Below, in pieces: positions 10,082-21,649 of a stretch of DNA of 64,000 nt. The notes below the pieces were generated by a model. It saw nothing but the letters and a program-made list of their open reading frames with translations. It did not search any database and was not told the DNA's origin. The DNA is from Physcomitrium patens. Lineage: Eukaryota; Streptophyta; Bryopsida; Funariales; Funariaceae. Location: contig NC_037275.1 in NCBI RefSeq assembly GCF_000002425.4, positions 15,072,653 through 15,136,652 on the forward strand, in the 5' to 3' direction. Positions within the stretch are counted from its first letter, which is position 1. Each line of letters begins with the position of its first letter. Position numbers and translations under genes: made by a program.

Positions 10082-10666
10082 GGAATATTTTGGGTTGAGA
10101 CAGTGTTATCTTTGACGAACTAGTGTAGCATCCGGAACCAATGTAATACGATGTTCACACACCGTTTCTGGAATACCCTTCAGATCTGCATACGTCTAAG
10201 CAAAGGACGATTTATACCGGAGGAAGAATGCTTTCCACTAATTCAATTCGTTACCTTGAATACCCTTGTATATCTTTATATTCTGGGGCGCGTCAAGGGT
10301 GCTTAAGTTCAGAGTCTGGAAAACAGGTTCTTCCACAGCCGTTGATTTAAAATTGCCTGTTGGCTCGTCGTCGTGCGAAGGAGACTGCAACTGCTGGTGA
10401 CTCATGTCTGACCGCATTGCACTTACATGATTGACATCATATCAGGTCATCCATTCGGTAATAACATGATCCGAGTTAGAGGCATCCTCCTGATGGAGTA
10501 AATATTCACTGGGGCCACCACATTGGTAGACTCCTCCCTTGGTTGTAGAAGGAGTTTGACCTACTCCAAATTGCGATGAAACTATAGCATCGTCATCTTC
10601 CTCAATCGAGTGACTCTAGTTATCCGATGTAAATTCTGATTCGGGCAATTGGGTTTCTCCGTAATA
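10082..10666 (-). pseudogene. Element A protease-RT linker with several stops
   Basis: The same reading frame as protease and RT continues here but carries about six stop codons (TAA, TAG, TGA). Their contexts suggest former CAA, TGG or CGA. The residues between stops are acidic and polar, with no domain recognised. The last part (ETVCEHRITLVPDATLVRQR) is the usual lead-in to gypsy RT. Confidence 0.65.
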
Positions 10667-11170
10667 TTATACCGGGTACATTTGTAGAACAATCTGGTCA
10701 CTTCCTTTTCCAATTGTCAATGTGCCGCGGCCCCAGTCGTTCTTAGCCTTGGCTTGATACAACCAAGGTCTGCCCAATAAAATGGGATATAATAACGTAG
10801 AACTATATAACCTAAATACAACATAATCGATTTTGTATGTCAATCCCGCGATTACAGTGGCAATATCGCGTAAGATTCCCATCGGCTTAACCCGACTATG
10901 ATCTGCCATTCGCAAAACTAATGTTATAGGGAGCAATTGCTTTAGATCCAAGTCTTCCATTGTATCAGCGTTCATTAAATTCACAGTGGAGCCACCATCG
11001 ACTTGTACCCCTGGAATTAAAACTCCATCGATTGATACATCGATTGTTGGTACTCTCGGATCTGGGTTTAAGCTAACTTCATGTATTTCTCTAGTGCGGG
11101 ATCTCCGTCGTATTAACGCTGAATTCAATGTTGATCGACATTCCGGTGCTACAGCCAAAAGTTGCTTCAT
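10667..11170 (-). pseudogene. Element A aspartic protease
   Basis: A 167-residue open segment of the gag-pol frame. A retropepsin-like domain is visible: VSIDGVLIPGVQVDGGSTVN, with D-G-G-S at the active-site position, then LVLRMADHSRVKPMG, and LLYPILLGRPWLYQAKA near the end, the conserved ILGRPWL closing block. The domain follows the zinc-knuckle part of gag directly, separated only by a stop at 11183-11185 in the same frame. D-G-G is less usual than D-T-G or D-S-G. Confidence 0.82.
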
Positions 11171-11182
11171 TGTAATTGAAGG

Positions 11183-12004
11183 CTAGATAACATCCAAATT
11201 CTTCAAAATATCGTAGGGTTGCATATTGAGAGTAACTCCCAATGCTCCTTTGCGTTTCATTGGTTTCGTTTTGACTATGTTCGGCAGCAATTCCTTCCTC
11301 TTAGTCAACTCTTCGACCACTAAAGGTTCCTTCAATGGGTACGAGCTTATATTGGGTTGTGCAGGTATTGGAACGTGGTCATTTGGAATTGATCTTGATG
11401 TCCCCAAAAAATTGGCACGTGAAACTGAAGTGGGTTCCTCGTCTTGTTGAGGGCTCAATATTGGTATACGTCTCAATACTGATATTGGTTCAGTCCGTCT
11501 CTTAGACGGCGCTACTGTTGTTACTTCGATTGGGTCATCCAGGTCCTGAATTGGATTCTTGCCTTTCTGCTGGCCCTTGGTAAGCGCTGCGTTCACCACC
11601 TCGACACGATGTACTGGTGAGTCCCGTTGAACAGGACCTTTGTCCTCTGCCGGTTGGCTTGTTTGCATCTGCTGGTCCCGATTATTATAATTAAAAGCCA
11701 CATTGCATTGCTGATAAGTATGACCAGACTGCTTATAATTTCCACATATTGGGGCATAATCATCACTTGCTCTTGGATTAGGACATTCACTCGCATAATG
11801 TCCGATTTGTCTGCACCGATAGCAACGAAGTGGTCTTCTGCTAGCTCCTTCAGGGATATTGGGTGTCTCTACTGGTCTATAACGGCTCGGTCTATTCCAT
11901 GTCGGTTGAGTAAAGGATCTTGGTTGACCCATTCGTACTGTAGATTCTGGCATTGGCTTCTGCATGGGTGAATATTGATGATATCTTTGCTGATTCACCC
12001 CCAA
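11183..12004 (-). pseudogene. Element A gag: distal zinc knuckles and proline-rich spacer
   Basis: Contains CYRCRQIGHYASEC, a canonical CX2CX4HX4C knuckle, and a second, damaged knuckle CGNYKQSGHTYQQC in which the second Cys position is Tyr. A spacer of about 200 residues rich in P, S and R follows before protease. Known: gag nucleocapsid knuckles bind the RNA genome. The same segment has been copied into the solo LTR at 18957-20798. Confidence 0.85.
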
Positions 12005-12046
12005 GCCATGGGTATTGGATATACCTTCTTGATGAAATTCAGAGTT

Positions 12047-12484
12047 TTAGAAATTGGAATAATTCCTGTTTTGTCTATTCGCTCGATTTCCATTCCAGCC
12101 GAACCTATTATTCGTTTGTACTTGATTTACATCCCACGAAGTTGGTTGACTCATGGTCTGTTGTCCGACTTGTTGTTGTTTCCTTAAGTTCCAACAATTG
12201 GCAGTGGTATGCTTACCCCCACAAAAGGTACATTGAACCATCATTTGGGGTGGTGAAGAACATTCGGTTACCAAATGACCTTGTCCCTCACAATTGCTAC
12301 ACCAAACATTGGGTCGCATATTGGTCGGTTTATGCCTTTTCTCTTTATCCTTGGCCAGATTCACAGCCAATTCATCCATTTTCTTCGTTAATGTTAACAG
12401 CAATGACTCATTGCGATCCCTTGATACCAATTCATTGGTCAATTCCTTCGTAGGTATTGATTTTTGATATGCGGAATAAGGCAC
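12047..12484 (-). pseudogene. Element A gag: proximal zinc knuckles
   Basis: Same frame as its neighbours. CSNCEGQGHLVTEC is a canonical knuckle, followed by CTFCGGKHTTANC, which has one residue fewer between Cys and His. A Q/N-rich stretch (QQQVGQQTMSQPTS) leads to the next knuckle pair. Element A gag therefore had four knuckle-like motifs in two pairs. The N-terminal part is K/R-rich. Confidence 0.8.
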
Positions 12485-12595
12485 ATACGATTGTGACGAT
12501 GATGGTAGTACAGCCTACAATGGAACGGCATTCACTATTCTCTATGGAATTGTACCATAATCACTCCTTCCCGGATAACTTTCCGATGCGTCATT

Positions 12596-13792
12596 CTAAT
12601 TTGTCATTTGATAACCGCCTTGCGATGGAATCATCGTGGCGCCAACGGTTAAGTGCTGGTCGTAATGACATTCCTCCCATACTTTTGCTCGCTCAAGAGA
12701 TGCTGCAATGGTAGCTGATTGGGCTTCCTTTACAAACATCTTCAATTCTGGTGGGTGTAATCCATTAACCAATATGGACAACACAAATGATTCCGGCATT
12801 TGGTTATTTGGCCATTTCCGAAGTATATCTGCTACACGACCATAATATGACTGTACCGCTTCCCTTGGTACCATTCTGCTGTTCATTAATCTTTCTCGAA
12901 GACGTTCTTCAAAACTAATTGGTCAGAAATGGGCTAAAAATGCCGTTTTCAATGCCTCCCAATTGATAAATTGACCTATAGGTTGGCGGTTATACCACTC
13001 GAACGCCGTGTCTTTTAGTGTCGCTGGCAACCATCTCAGCCAAATGTCTTCTGTCCTTCCATTATTGGCTACACACGCTGTCAAGAATTGAGACAAATAT
13101 TGATCTGGGTCCGCACCTGGCAAACCACAAAAAGTAGGTAATGGTGCGACGCTAGGCGTACGATCGCCCAAGGTACCCATTTGAACTGCAATCGGAATGG
13201 CTGGTCCTCCTGTCGCCATTGAATTTTCTATTCCTCTGAAATTTATTTTAAAATAATCTCTGCTTTCCCTTACTCTAATTATTGAGCTCTCAGCAGTCCT
13301 TGCTTTATTGTTATTTCTCGCAAATAGTTTTATTGGTTGACTTGCAGGTGAAAACGTCGGATTTTGAAATACAATATAGTTGCCTTTATTGGTGACCAAT
13401 TCATGCCAATCTGCAGAGCCCCTATTGCTCATTTCAGCGGTACCCCCTACTGAAAAATTACCCAATGGAGTACCAAATACTTCTATGCCTCCTTCTCTTT
13501 CAGTTAACGGCCTCAAGATTTCCACTAGAATGTTGACAAAATTTCCCGCGAGTGCTCTTGGCAGTTTTTCTAACGGTACATAAGACTGCAGAATTAACAG
13601 TCTGTCCGGTTCTTGATATGTTCGGATGCGCCGACAAGCTTGCAACCATGGTTTAATCCAATTCTGTCGATGCTTCTTTTTAAGATTTCGTTCTTGCTCC
13701 TCTATACGCAAGTTCCTTCTTTGCGCTCTTCCCTGTCTTTCTCTCAACTGATTTATTTTCCTCGATGCAATGCTCTCGTTCTTATTAACCAT
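12596..13792 (-). pseudogene. Element A gag capsid region
   Basis: Starts at Met 13792, about 90 bp inside the primer site. The first 200 residues are basic (RERQGRAQRRNLRIEEQE) and look like a coiled N-terminus without a known domain. Retrotransposon gag (capsid) follows: PTFCGLPGADPDQYLSQF, LPATLKDTAFEWYNRQ and NWEALKTAFLAHF. After an in-frame TGA (12923-12925), FEERLRERLMNSRMVPREAV and LVNGLHPPELKMFVKEAQ complete the capsid. All are in one frame. Confidence 0.85.
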
Positions 13793-13883
13793 AATCTTTC
13801 TTCAAACACTACTGGAATCGTCTTCCATTGCCCATTTTCTCACACGTTTGTAATTAATTCCTAACGCTCAAAGCTATTATCAC

Positions 13884-13901
13884 TCCCTGGCAGCGGCGCC
13901 A
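13884..13901 (-). other. Primer binding site of element A (tRNA-Asp type)
   Basis: Minus strand TGGCGCCGCTGCCAGGGA, three bases inside the 5' LTR. It matches the 3' end of plant tRNA-Asp with a few differences. This fixes the LTR inner boundary and the element's orientation. Confidence 0.85.
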
Positions 13902-13904
13902 AAA

Positions 13905-14693
13905 TGTGATTTCTCGTTTTACTTATTCCGGAAGAAACTTCCCAGAATAAACCCATATAGGGGAATTCGAACACGGGGAGTGACTAGTTGCTTGAGCGTT
14001 CATGTTAGGGTCACACAATTAATTACTTCCAATGTATCGTCACTATTTCCATTGTCTAAGCACATAGGAAAACGATAATCTCTCCTTTCACCTTATCACT
14101 CTCTTCCTTGCAACAATTCAGTTATACCAATAACTGTTATTTCCACCAATATATCTTCACTCTTATAATCTCCAACTGTAATACTTCAACATCACAGCTT
14201 CAGCACACAATTACCCTCATTCCAATTACTGAAATTCTTCACACAGAACTACCATTCACATTACAGTGTTTCACACAACCACAGATTCACTCTTTCTGCT
14301 GAACTACATTCAGATTTCAGCATTCAATCTCTCTTCTTCTCATTCAATAACATATAATTCCATTCACACTTTCATTCCATGATTCACTTCACAATATTCA
14401 GAAACTCTCAATACTCTTATTTCAAAGAACATAACAACAAAAGAAAAGAGGTAGCACCAAGCTTACCCCGGCTCACACTATCACAGTAATGGCGGTTTCT
14501 TCCTCTCTCTCATCCTCCTTATCCTACCACAAGATACCAACTACTACATCTCTAATGAAAACTGCTTTTCCTAACTATTCATCCATTTTAACTACTGAAC
14601 TACCTTTCTAACAGTCATCTATCCCTGTTTACACTATAAACTAAGTATCTACAAATCAGCAAATAACTACTTATTCTACAATCTCATTCCACA
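13905..14693 (-). repeat. 5' LTR of element A
   Basis: Begins TGTGATTTCTCG and ends CCACA on the plus strand, about 789 bp. The right boundary comes from the related LTR at 61552-62399, which aligns over nearly its whole length (for example the shared block GGTAGCACCAAGCTTACCCC). The inner boundary is fixed by the primer site. The right boundary could be off by tens of bases. Confidence 0.75.
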
Positions 14694-15320
14694 CTTCTTT
14701 TGTGTCTAACCTTGTTAATTTCTACTTACTTGTGTCTTTCTTATTGTTTTTCTTCAATAGATAGTTTCTTTAAAATTTCTACAAAGAAATTATCAAGAAC
14801 AAGTCCAAGATTATTTAAAGGAAGTAAGAACTTCAAATTTGGATAATAATTTAAGACCTCCTAATTAATTTTATGATTATAATAATTATCATCAAATCCA
14901 ACATCCTTCCTCAGGTTTAAATATATAAAGAAGATTTATTCTATTAAATAGTGGCCAACCTCAATATGGCTAATAAAATAAAGAATAAATTTTATAAGAT
15001 ATAAGGTATTTAAAAATACCATTCACAGAATAAGGTTTTCAATCCATTAGAGACTAGCCATCATCTTTTCAAACAAATCACATAATCCATGAAAAAGTTC
15101 TTAACTAAAAAAAAGAATTCTCTAATATGTCGACCTTAGCACTTATGACAAGGTCTAGATATATTAGTCCTTTCTTTCGTACCTTAATAAATAGTGAGAA
15201 TAGCTTTAAATATTTTCTTTACTTATTTGATATAAAAAAGTAACATGAGAGGTAATAAAAAATGTAAAGAAGTCAAAAATATTTCTCTCAAATTTTGAAT
15301 CCAACTTCCTTTAAAAATTC

Positions 15321-15351
<31 letters not shown>

Positions 15352-16146
15352 AAAATCAATATCGAGAAATTACTTTTTATAGAAGAATAGAAAAGATTAA
15401 GAGTTCTAAATCTTGAAAATAATACCTTACTTCTATTTAAAGAAAATCAAGTAAAATCATATGATTTATAGGAGGACTTAAAATAAATTAAGAAAAATAT
15501 TATAATTATTTAGTTATTAGAAGTTTCTTCCAAAATAAGAAAAAACTTTAAAAAAAGTCTTCTTATTAAGAGATGCCAAAAATCTAAGGTAAAAATCCAA
15601 GCTCATATTAAAATGATTCAAGTCATATAAGAAGTAAAGGCAATCAAATTAAAAGTTTTTATAATGAATAAAGTCATACCTTACATTATTGTGGATGGAA
15701 GTAGCATACTTAATATCATGCTAATAAGAATTATAAAGAAGTTAGGATTCATTATGAGTGATTTTTTTTTTTTTGTGATCAATATGTCTAATCAGAGCCA
15801 AGACACACCTTTGAGATAAGTTAGTGGTTATACAATGATAACAAGAGGTAAAAAATATTCTTTTATTTTTTATATGATTTACATACTTCTTAGCAAAAAT
15901 TCATATCTATTGCTTTTAGGTAGACCATAGTTAAAGGTAACAAGTGCAAAAATTAGTTGGGATAGTAAAAAGCTCCATATCATTTATGGTTTATCAAAAA
16001 ATCTCACAAAAATCATCATTTAATTTCAAAGATATTATTGAGATGAACTTTGATGATATTAAAGTTTATAAATTAAAAAAATCAATAAAAATAGGCAATT
16101 ATCAAGGACATAAATTTCAAAGATAGAAAACCTCAATACACTTTTG
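14694..16146. other. AT-rich decayed interval
   Basis: No open frame of note. An A tract of about 25-29 bases lies at 15330-15357. The wording resembles decayed gypsy gag/protease on the plus strand (for example around 15670-15760, followed by a possible GRP-type closing block near 15915), but nothing is firm. Confidence 0.4.
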
Positions 16147-16628
16147 TGTCACTCAAAAAGACTAAAAAATCACTCAAAAATGGTATAGTATTAAATTAGA
16201 ATGGATATTGCCAAAGACAAGAAGACTAATAAGTCTTGAAACAAGACTAAAGATTAGAAAGGCATTGACCAGAGTGAAGAAGGCTTCACTCTTGCCTCCA
16301 TATATACTTTTAACTACAAGGTATGTAGCAATGTCCTACAGGACCTCCAAAACATGTTGACTTTGTAAGATATGTATCTTAACTTATAAGACAAGTTTTT
16401 TATATGTGTGATATATAGTTAACTTATTTTGTAAGTTATCAATACGTGGTTAATTTATTAACTAATTTTCTAACCTATAAATCAACTACAAACATATATA
16501 AAGATAAAGAAGCATCTAAAAAGCTTCCACGAAGCTATTTTAGAAAATATTATGAAATAAATCTATTTTTATTTACTTATATTTAATCATATAAATAAAT
16601 ATTAGAATAAATATATATGTTTGTGACA
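16147..16628 (-). repeat. Family-C LTR, 3' LTR of element C
   Basis: Starts TGTC and ends GTGACA. It is followed on the plus strand by a pyrimidine tract (TTATCTTCCCTTC), the complement of a polypurine tract, so it is the 3' LTR of a minus-strand element. Related copies occur at 42136-42680, 48779-49340 (inverted) and 53610-54153. All share a block around GAAGAAGGCTTCACTCTTG or its decayed form. Confidence 0.65.
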
Positions 16629-17379
16629 TTATCTTCCCTTCTAGAGACAAGTTCTATAAGAAGCAGTCATCATATATAAAAAAATTCAAGATACGACAAA
16701 TTATATTTATCACATACTTTAATCTTTATTTTCTATGAAGATGGTTGATAGGTCCTCTCACCTATCAATAGTGTCTTATATTGGAGCAAAAAGACCACCT
16801 TATTATTTGATCATTGCTAAGGCTTTTGTAACTTCTTTCAAATAAAATATTTGGAACATCATCAAAATATATTTTGACATTTGAAAAAATCACCAAACAT
16901 AAAGAATCTCTTCCAAGGTTGAAATATCAAATATATTATATCTTATCATCTATTCAAAGATGTATTTTTCTTAAGAATCTTCATCTTTATTACATTATCT
17001 TGAAGGTTGTCACAATCACAATGTTTCATTGAATAAGTGAATAAGTGGTAGCTTTTGATTTGAATTTTCTGATTGTTGGTTCTCCATTTCATTAGACTCA
17101 CAAATGAACAAAAGTACCAAATAAGAATAAAAGATAAGATGTTATCTTTTCTAGATCTTGTTTCTTTTATAGCAAAAATTTGCTATTTTTTATCTTGATT
17201 TTGATAGATGTTATTAATGAAAAACCACAACCTTCTTTTTGTATTTACAAGATTTTTTGTTGGATCTTATGTAAGTTTATTAATATCATATCTCTACCAA
17301 TAAACAATATATTTTAACCTATTTTGGCATTGCCTTGAATCTAAGACTTCTTCTACTAAAAAATTTTGGTTATTATCTA

Positions 17380-18612
17380 TTTCTTCTTGAGATATTCATT
17401 ATTTTATATGGCTCAAGAAGAGATACATGAAATATAAAATGGATCTTCATAAACTCTGATAAATTTAATTTATAAGCAATAGAATTGACTTCTTTACTAA
17501 TAAAAAAAGGGCCATGCCTATAATAGTTTAATTAGTGACAAAGATGAGTAGTCTTAATATTATAACAAAATAGCCATATTTTATTATTTATGTTGAATTG
17601 TGATTATTTTTTATTTTAAGCATGTATATTGATATTTTTTTTCTTCTTTAGCTTCTTTTAACTAAGCCTTCATTGTTGCATGTAGTTTTGACAAATGATT
17701 TACAAAATCTTCTACAATAAGATTATCATCTTTTGAAAAGTCAAAAATATCAAGTCATTGTTCATAATTATAATTGGTAAAAAAAGATGTTTATTGAATA
17801 GAAGAATGTATCAAATTATTGTATATAAATTTTGCTAATAACAAGAGATTTTTCCAACCATCTTAATGATAATTGATAGTTCACTTCAAATACTACTCTA
17901 AAATTTAATTCACCTATTTCATTTGCCTATTCATTTGAAGTTAAAAAGCCAAAGAAAGCTATATATCCACCCTTAGAATCTTGAAAAGGATTTTCCAAAA
18001 TCTTAATATAAATTGATTCCTCCTATCTGATATAATATCCTTATATAATCTATGATAGCAATAGATGTTGTCAAAATAAAACTTCATCATTTCTGTATCT
18101 ATGATAGATTTTGTATATGGTATAAAATGTGCCATTTTGGTAAAAAAATCTACAATTATAATTATAGAATTACAAAAATCTGAAATTAGAAGGTCCATAA
18201 TAAAATTCATAGAAATAGAAGACCGTCATTGTTTTGAAATAAGTAATGACTAAAAAAGTTCATAAAGTCGATGATGAGGAGTTTTGAATCTTGAACAAAT
18301 ATCAAATGATTTTATAAAGTCTTTGATTATTTTTTACTTTTGAAGCCACTAAAAATCTTTAGATTCAAGCTCAAAAGTCTTATTGTATCTAAAATATCTG
18401 GTTGCTAGGAAGTTATGACAAGCTTGAAAAATATATAATTGTGCTTCACCTTCTGGAATATATAATTGTTTCTTCAAGTAGAGTAGATTATTCTTAAATT
18501 CAAACTTAAAAATATCATGAGACTTGAAAGAATTATTTTTGATATCATAAATAAGAAGATTTGAAGGCATACTTGATTGAATTTGCTTGATAAAGATTGA
18601 ATCAATAATCAA
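17380..18612 (-). pseudogene. Element C integrase remains
   Basis: Three blocks survive. 18349-18612 encodes the zinc-binding region (LYIPEGEAQLYIFQACHNF, then RYFRYNKTFELESKDF). 17959-18210 encodes the catalytic core with IVDFFTKMAHFIPYTKS and DIISDRRNQFI, where the catalytic aspartates VDFFTK and SDRRNQF are still visible. About 17380-17720 encodes the C-terminal part with a KIHFIFHVSLLEPYK-like segment. Frames are broken between blocks. The protein is non-functional. Confidence 0.8.
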
Positions 18613-18956
18613 TGTTGATTTTATTAGTCAAAGATGAAAATGCTCCAGCTCAAAGAGAATTATTTTTTATTAATAAAAAGCTCTATTTCCTTCTTTTGAT
18701 ACAAGATAAGAATATCTAGTAAAGGCATCTCATAAACCTTATAGTTTTGTAAGTCTTTAAGTGATCTTAAAACCAAATCTTAATAAAGACATATTTCAAT
18801 GGGCTTGGCAACAATTTAAAATATATGTTGATATGAAGTACTCAAGGTACTTGTGATTTGTATAGACAATAACTAAATTAGAAGCGCCTTTGAAATAATG
18901 ATGCCATTCTTGAAATGAATCCATAAATACAAGAAGTTATTTATTGTAGATCTTAT

Positions 18957-20798
18957 TGTCGTATTATATACTATCTAGCTTGAGAACGCACTGCGCGTCT
19001 GGCTGTGGAAGATAAAATGATGTTTTACAAGTATCTAAGTAGTCTAGTAGGTTTCAACTATTTAAACACAAACTATTTTGGATTTCAATGTAAAAGCTTA
19101 ATTCCAATACAAAGTACTTAGAACACTATTTTTAATAGCTTTTGGATATTATAAGCACATATTTTTTTGTTATTTGTTATTTATTTATTTATTTTTAATT
19201 TATTTTTTTAAACCCTAATGCTAGACAACAAGCCTTAGCAAGCTGTAATTCTCAATCTGACTGTCCGATTGTTATGAGACTTCTACCACAAGTATTTTTA
19301 TAAGTCTTCTAAATACTCAAGAAGTTCAATCCAATCCAACATACAGATTGTAAGAAAATACCATAAATCCACGTTGAAGTCCCTTGACCGCTGCCTAGAA
19401 GGTTGATGACAAACTTTAACTTACAATTTTTCCTTCTCTGATCGTTAATTCCTATTCAAATTTTGTGTATAGCTCCATCCTTAAGTCCTTGACTTACCGC
19501 ATCAAAATTCACCTTATTCCAGCTGGTAGATCTCAGATATTACAAAAATCCTAAACAACTCCAATATGCCAGCTTTTGATACCTCTTTATACTAATGATC
19601 AAATATCCTCTATCCATACCGTAAAATTAATACAAATTTTTTCATACACTTAGTATACTCAACCATCCATATACCTCTAAAATTTCAATCACAAATATCT
19701 CTCCAATTTTGCAAAATAGTCAAGAGTACTAGCCTTTACTTTATTGTAAAAATCCAATTCACCAAAACAAACACTGACTTTGAGTAACGATTGCAAAGTC
19801 CTTCCAAATCCTATGAAATCCAATTCTATGTCTTTCGAAGGAGCTTGAAGCTAGCTCTTCGATCCCAAAATCGTGATCTCCAAATGCCCTCTTTTTTTTC
19901 CTCTTCTTTTCCTTTAACTCCATGAGGTCTCCTATTCTTCTGCCCTGGACTCTGAATTGGAAGAGCAGACTTGCTTCTATGGAATTCTTGCCTCTAAGAA
20001 GATATTTTCATGGAAAGGACGCTTCCTCGAAATCGCATAGAGAATGGAACAGCTTGAAATCGAACCGAAGCCTCTATATTCGGGACCTCATTGAGTTGCC
20101 CAACCGAATCAGGTCTCATATTAGGTAAGAGGCCCGTAATAGGACCTAGATTGGATGTCCCCATAATTGGGTCAAATTGGCCCTTCACATCAAACTCACC
20201 CGAATATTGAAGTGGTCCTTTTTCTTTTTCCGACTCCTGATAAGAACGGCTCAGACTCATTCTACCCGATTTATCAGAGAATCTTGAGGACCTTTATTTA
20301 TCCCCTCAGTTTTTCCCTAACTTTGGATCTGCTGATTCCAATGATTGAAATTGAACGGAGCATTACATTGCTGATAAGTATGCTCCGACTGCTTGCTATT
20401 CCCATACACTGGCACGTAATTATCACTAGCTCTGAGATTGGAACATTCACTAGCATAATGACCAATCTGTCTATAATGGAAACAACGAAGTGGTCTTCTT
20501 GCACCCCCATCAAGCATATTGGGTGTCTCCACCGGTATATACCAATTAGGCTTGTTCCATGTAGGTTTAGAAAATGATCATGGTCATCCCGTTGATATGA
20601 AGGGTACTTGGTTTGATGACGACGGTGGAACATACGCTGTTGTCACATTCGGTGGTACAGCTTGCAATGAGGTAACATTAATTGGCCCCTAAATATTGGT
20701 ACCAGAATTGGCCACTTTTTCTAACATCCAAGATGACTAAATATTAATAAATCTTTTCCATTTATATTTTCACCATATAATCATGTTATAACATGACA
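18957..20798 (-). repeat. Solo LTR of the element B family (LTR3) with a gag insert
   Basis: Begins TGTCGTATTA and ends ACATGACA, collinear with LTR1 and LTR2 at both ends (shared GCGTCTGGCTGT near the start, GGTCTCATATTAGGTAAGAG in the middle). At 1842 bp it is about 450 bp longer than LTR2, largely because it carries a gag-derived stretch near 20330-20700. No internal element sequence follows, so it is a solo LTR. The flanks carry a 4-bp duplication, TTAT (18953-18956) and TCAT (20799-20802), the same size and the same type of one-base decay as for element B. Confidence 0.85.
20317..20640 (-). pseudogene. gag zinc-knuckle fragment inside LTR3
   Basis: On the minus strand the open segment includes ARRPLRCFHYRQIGHYASEC and VYGNSKQSEHTYQQC. 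These are clearly homologous to the two distal knuckles of element A gag (12004-11183), with the first and second knuckles each missing a Cys. It is in the same orientation as in element A. It lies wholly inside an LTR, so it is a captured, non-coding fragment. Confidence 0.85.
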
Positions 20799-21500
20799 TC
20801 ATAATTAATTTTAGCTGCTAAAAATTTCCTAGAATAAAAAGTAACTAGGTGGAGTTTATGATTTGCTCCTATTTCTAATAAAACAATATCTATAGCAAAG
20901 TCCACTGGATCTATTTCTATAAAGAATGCCTTAAAAAAATTAATGCAATATAAAATTGGTGCAAAAATATATGCTATCTTCAAGGCTTCAAAAGATATTT
21001 GTGCTTCTTTGCTCTACTTAAGTTTGTCTTTAAATGTAAGACATATAAAAGAGCTATAATTTGAAAACACTTCTTGATAGAAAATTAATAATAATTGGAA
21101 ATTTTCAAAAAATACTTTATATCTTTGACTATTTTTGAAACTTTTTAATCCATGATAGTCTAGACTTTTATAGGATCCATGATTAATCCTTCATTAAAAA
21201 TGATATATCCTAAAAAATCAACTTGAGTGGTGTGGAATATATATTTTTCTAGCTTTGCACATAATCATGCATCTCTAAGTTTTTGTAACACATAATGAAT
21301 ATAAAATTTATGTTCTTTTGTATTCTTAGAGTAGTTTAGAATGTTGTCTATTATTTCGACAATAAAATCATCAAGAAATCCTCAAAAGACATCACTCATG
21401 AAATGTTGAAAAGTAGCTAGTAAATTTGTGAGTTCAATAGGCATGACATTATATTCAAAATGTCCATACTTGATTTAAAGATTACTAATTATAAACATAT
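20799..21500 (-). pseudogene. Element C reverse transcriptase and RNase H remains
   Basis: RNase H residues HKLHLVTFYSRKFLAAKIN (20983-20799) end exactly at the LTR3 boundary. Their continuation (EWHHYFKGASNLV-like text, decayed) lies at 18956 downward. Further right, RT text is recognisable on the minus strand: YGHFEYNVMP, then ATFQHFMSDVF and FLDDFIV near 21340-21470, and VDFLGYIIFNEGLIMDP near 21180-21230. Several stops interrupt it. Confidence 0.75.
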
Positions 21501-21649
21501 AATTGAATTATTATAGATATATATATAGATTGGATAATACTAGATATTTAATATTTAGGATGTTTGAATTAACATGTACAATTGAGAAGAAATATTTGAG
21601 GTTTTTATTAGATATGCCTTCTTATTTGTGGAATCTATCTATCATATAG

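Larger units (their letters stand above)
1..14693 (-). mobile_element. Tat-like Ty3/gypsy retrotransposon A, left end outside window
   Basis: Seen: read on the minus strand from the right, the order is 5' LTR (14693-13905), a primer site matching tRNA-Asp (13901-13884), gag, aspartic protease, reverse transcriptase, RNase H and the start of integrase. The element runs off the left edge. Element B (526-9008) interrupts it inside RNase H. The gag-to-pol segments starting at 13792, 12886, 12484, 12004, 11170, 10081 and 511 all lie in one reading frame, so one gag-pol polyprotein is implied. It is now broken by nonsense codons rather than frameshifts. Known: tRNA-Asp primer sites starting TGGCGCC are typical of plant Tat/Athila-type gypsy elements. 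Inference: an older insertion than B, silenced and decaying by point mutation. A related LTR sits at 61552-62399. Confidence 0.9.
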
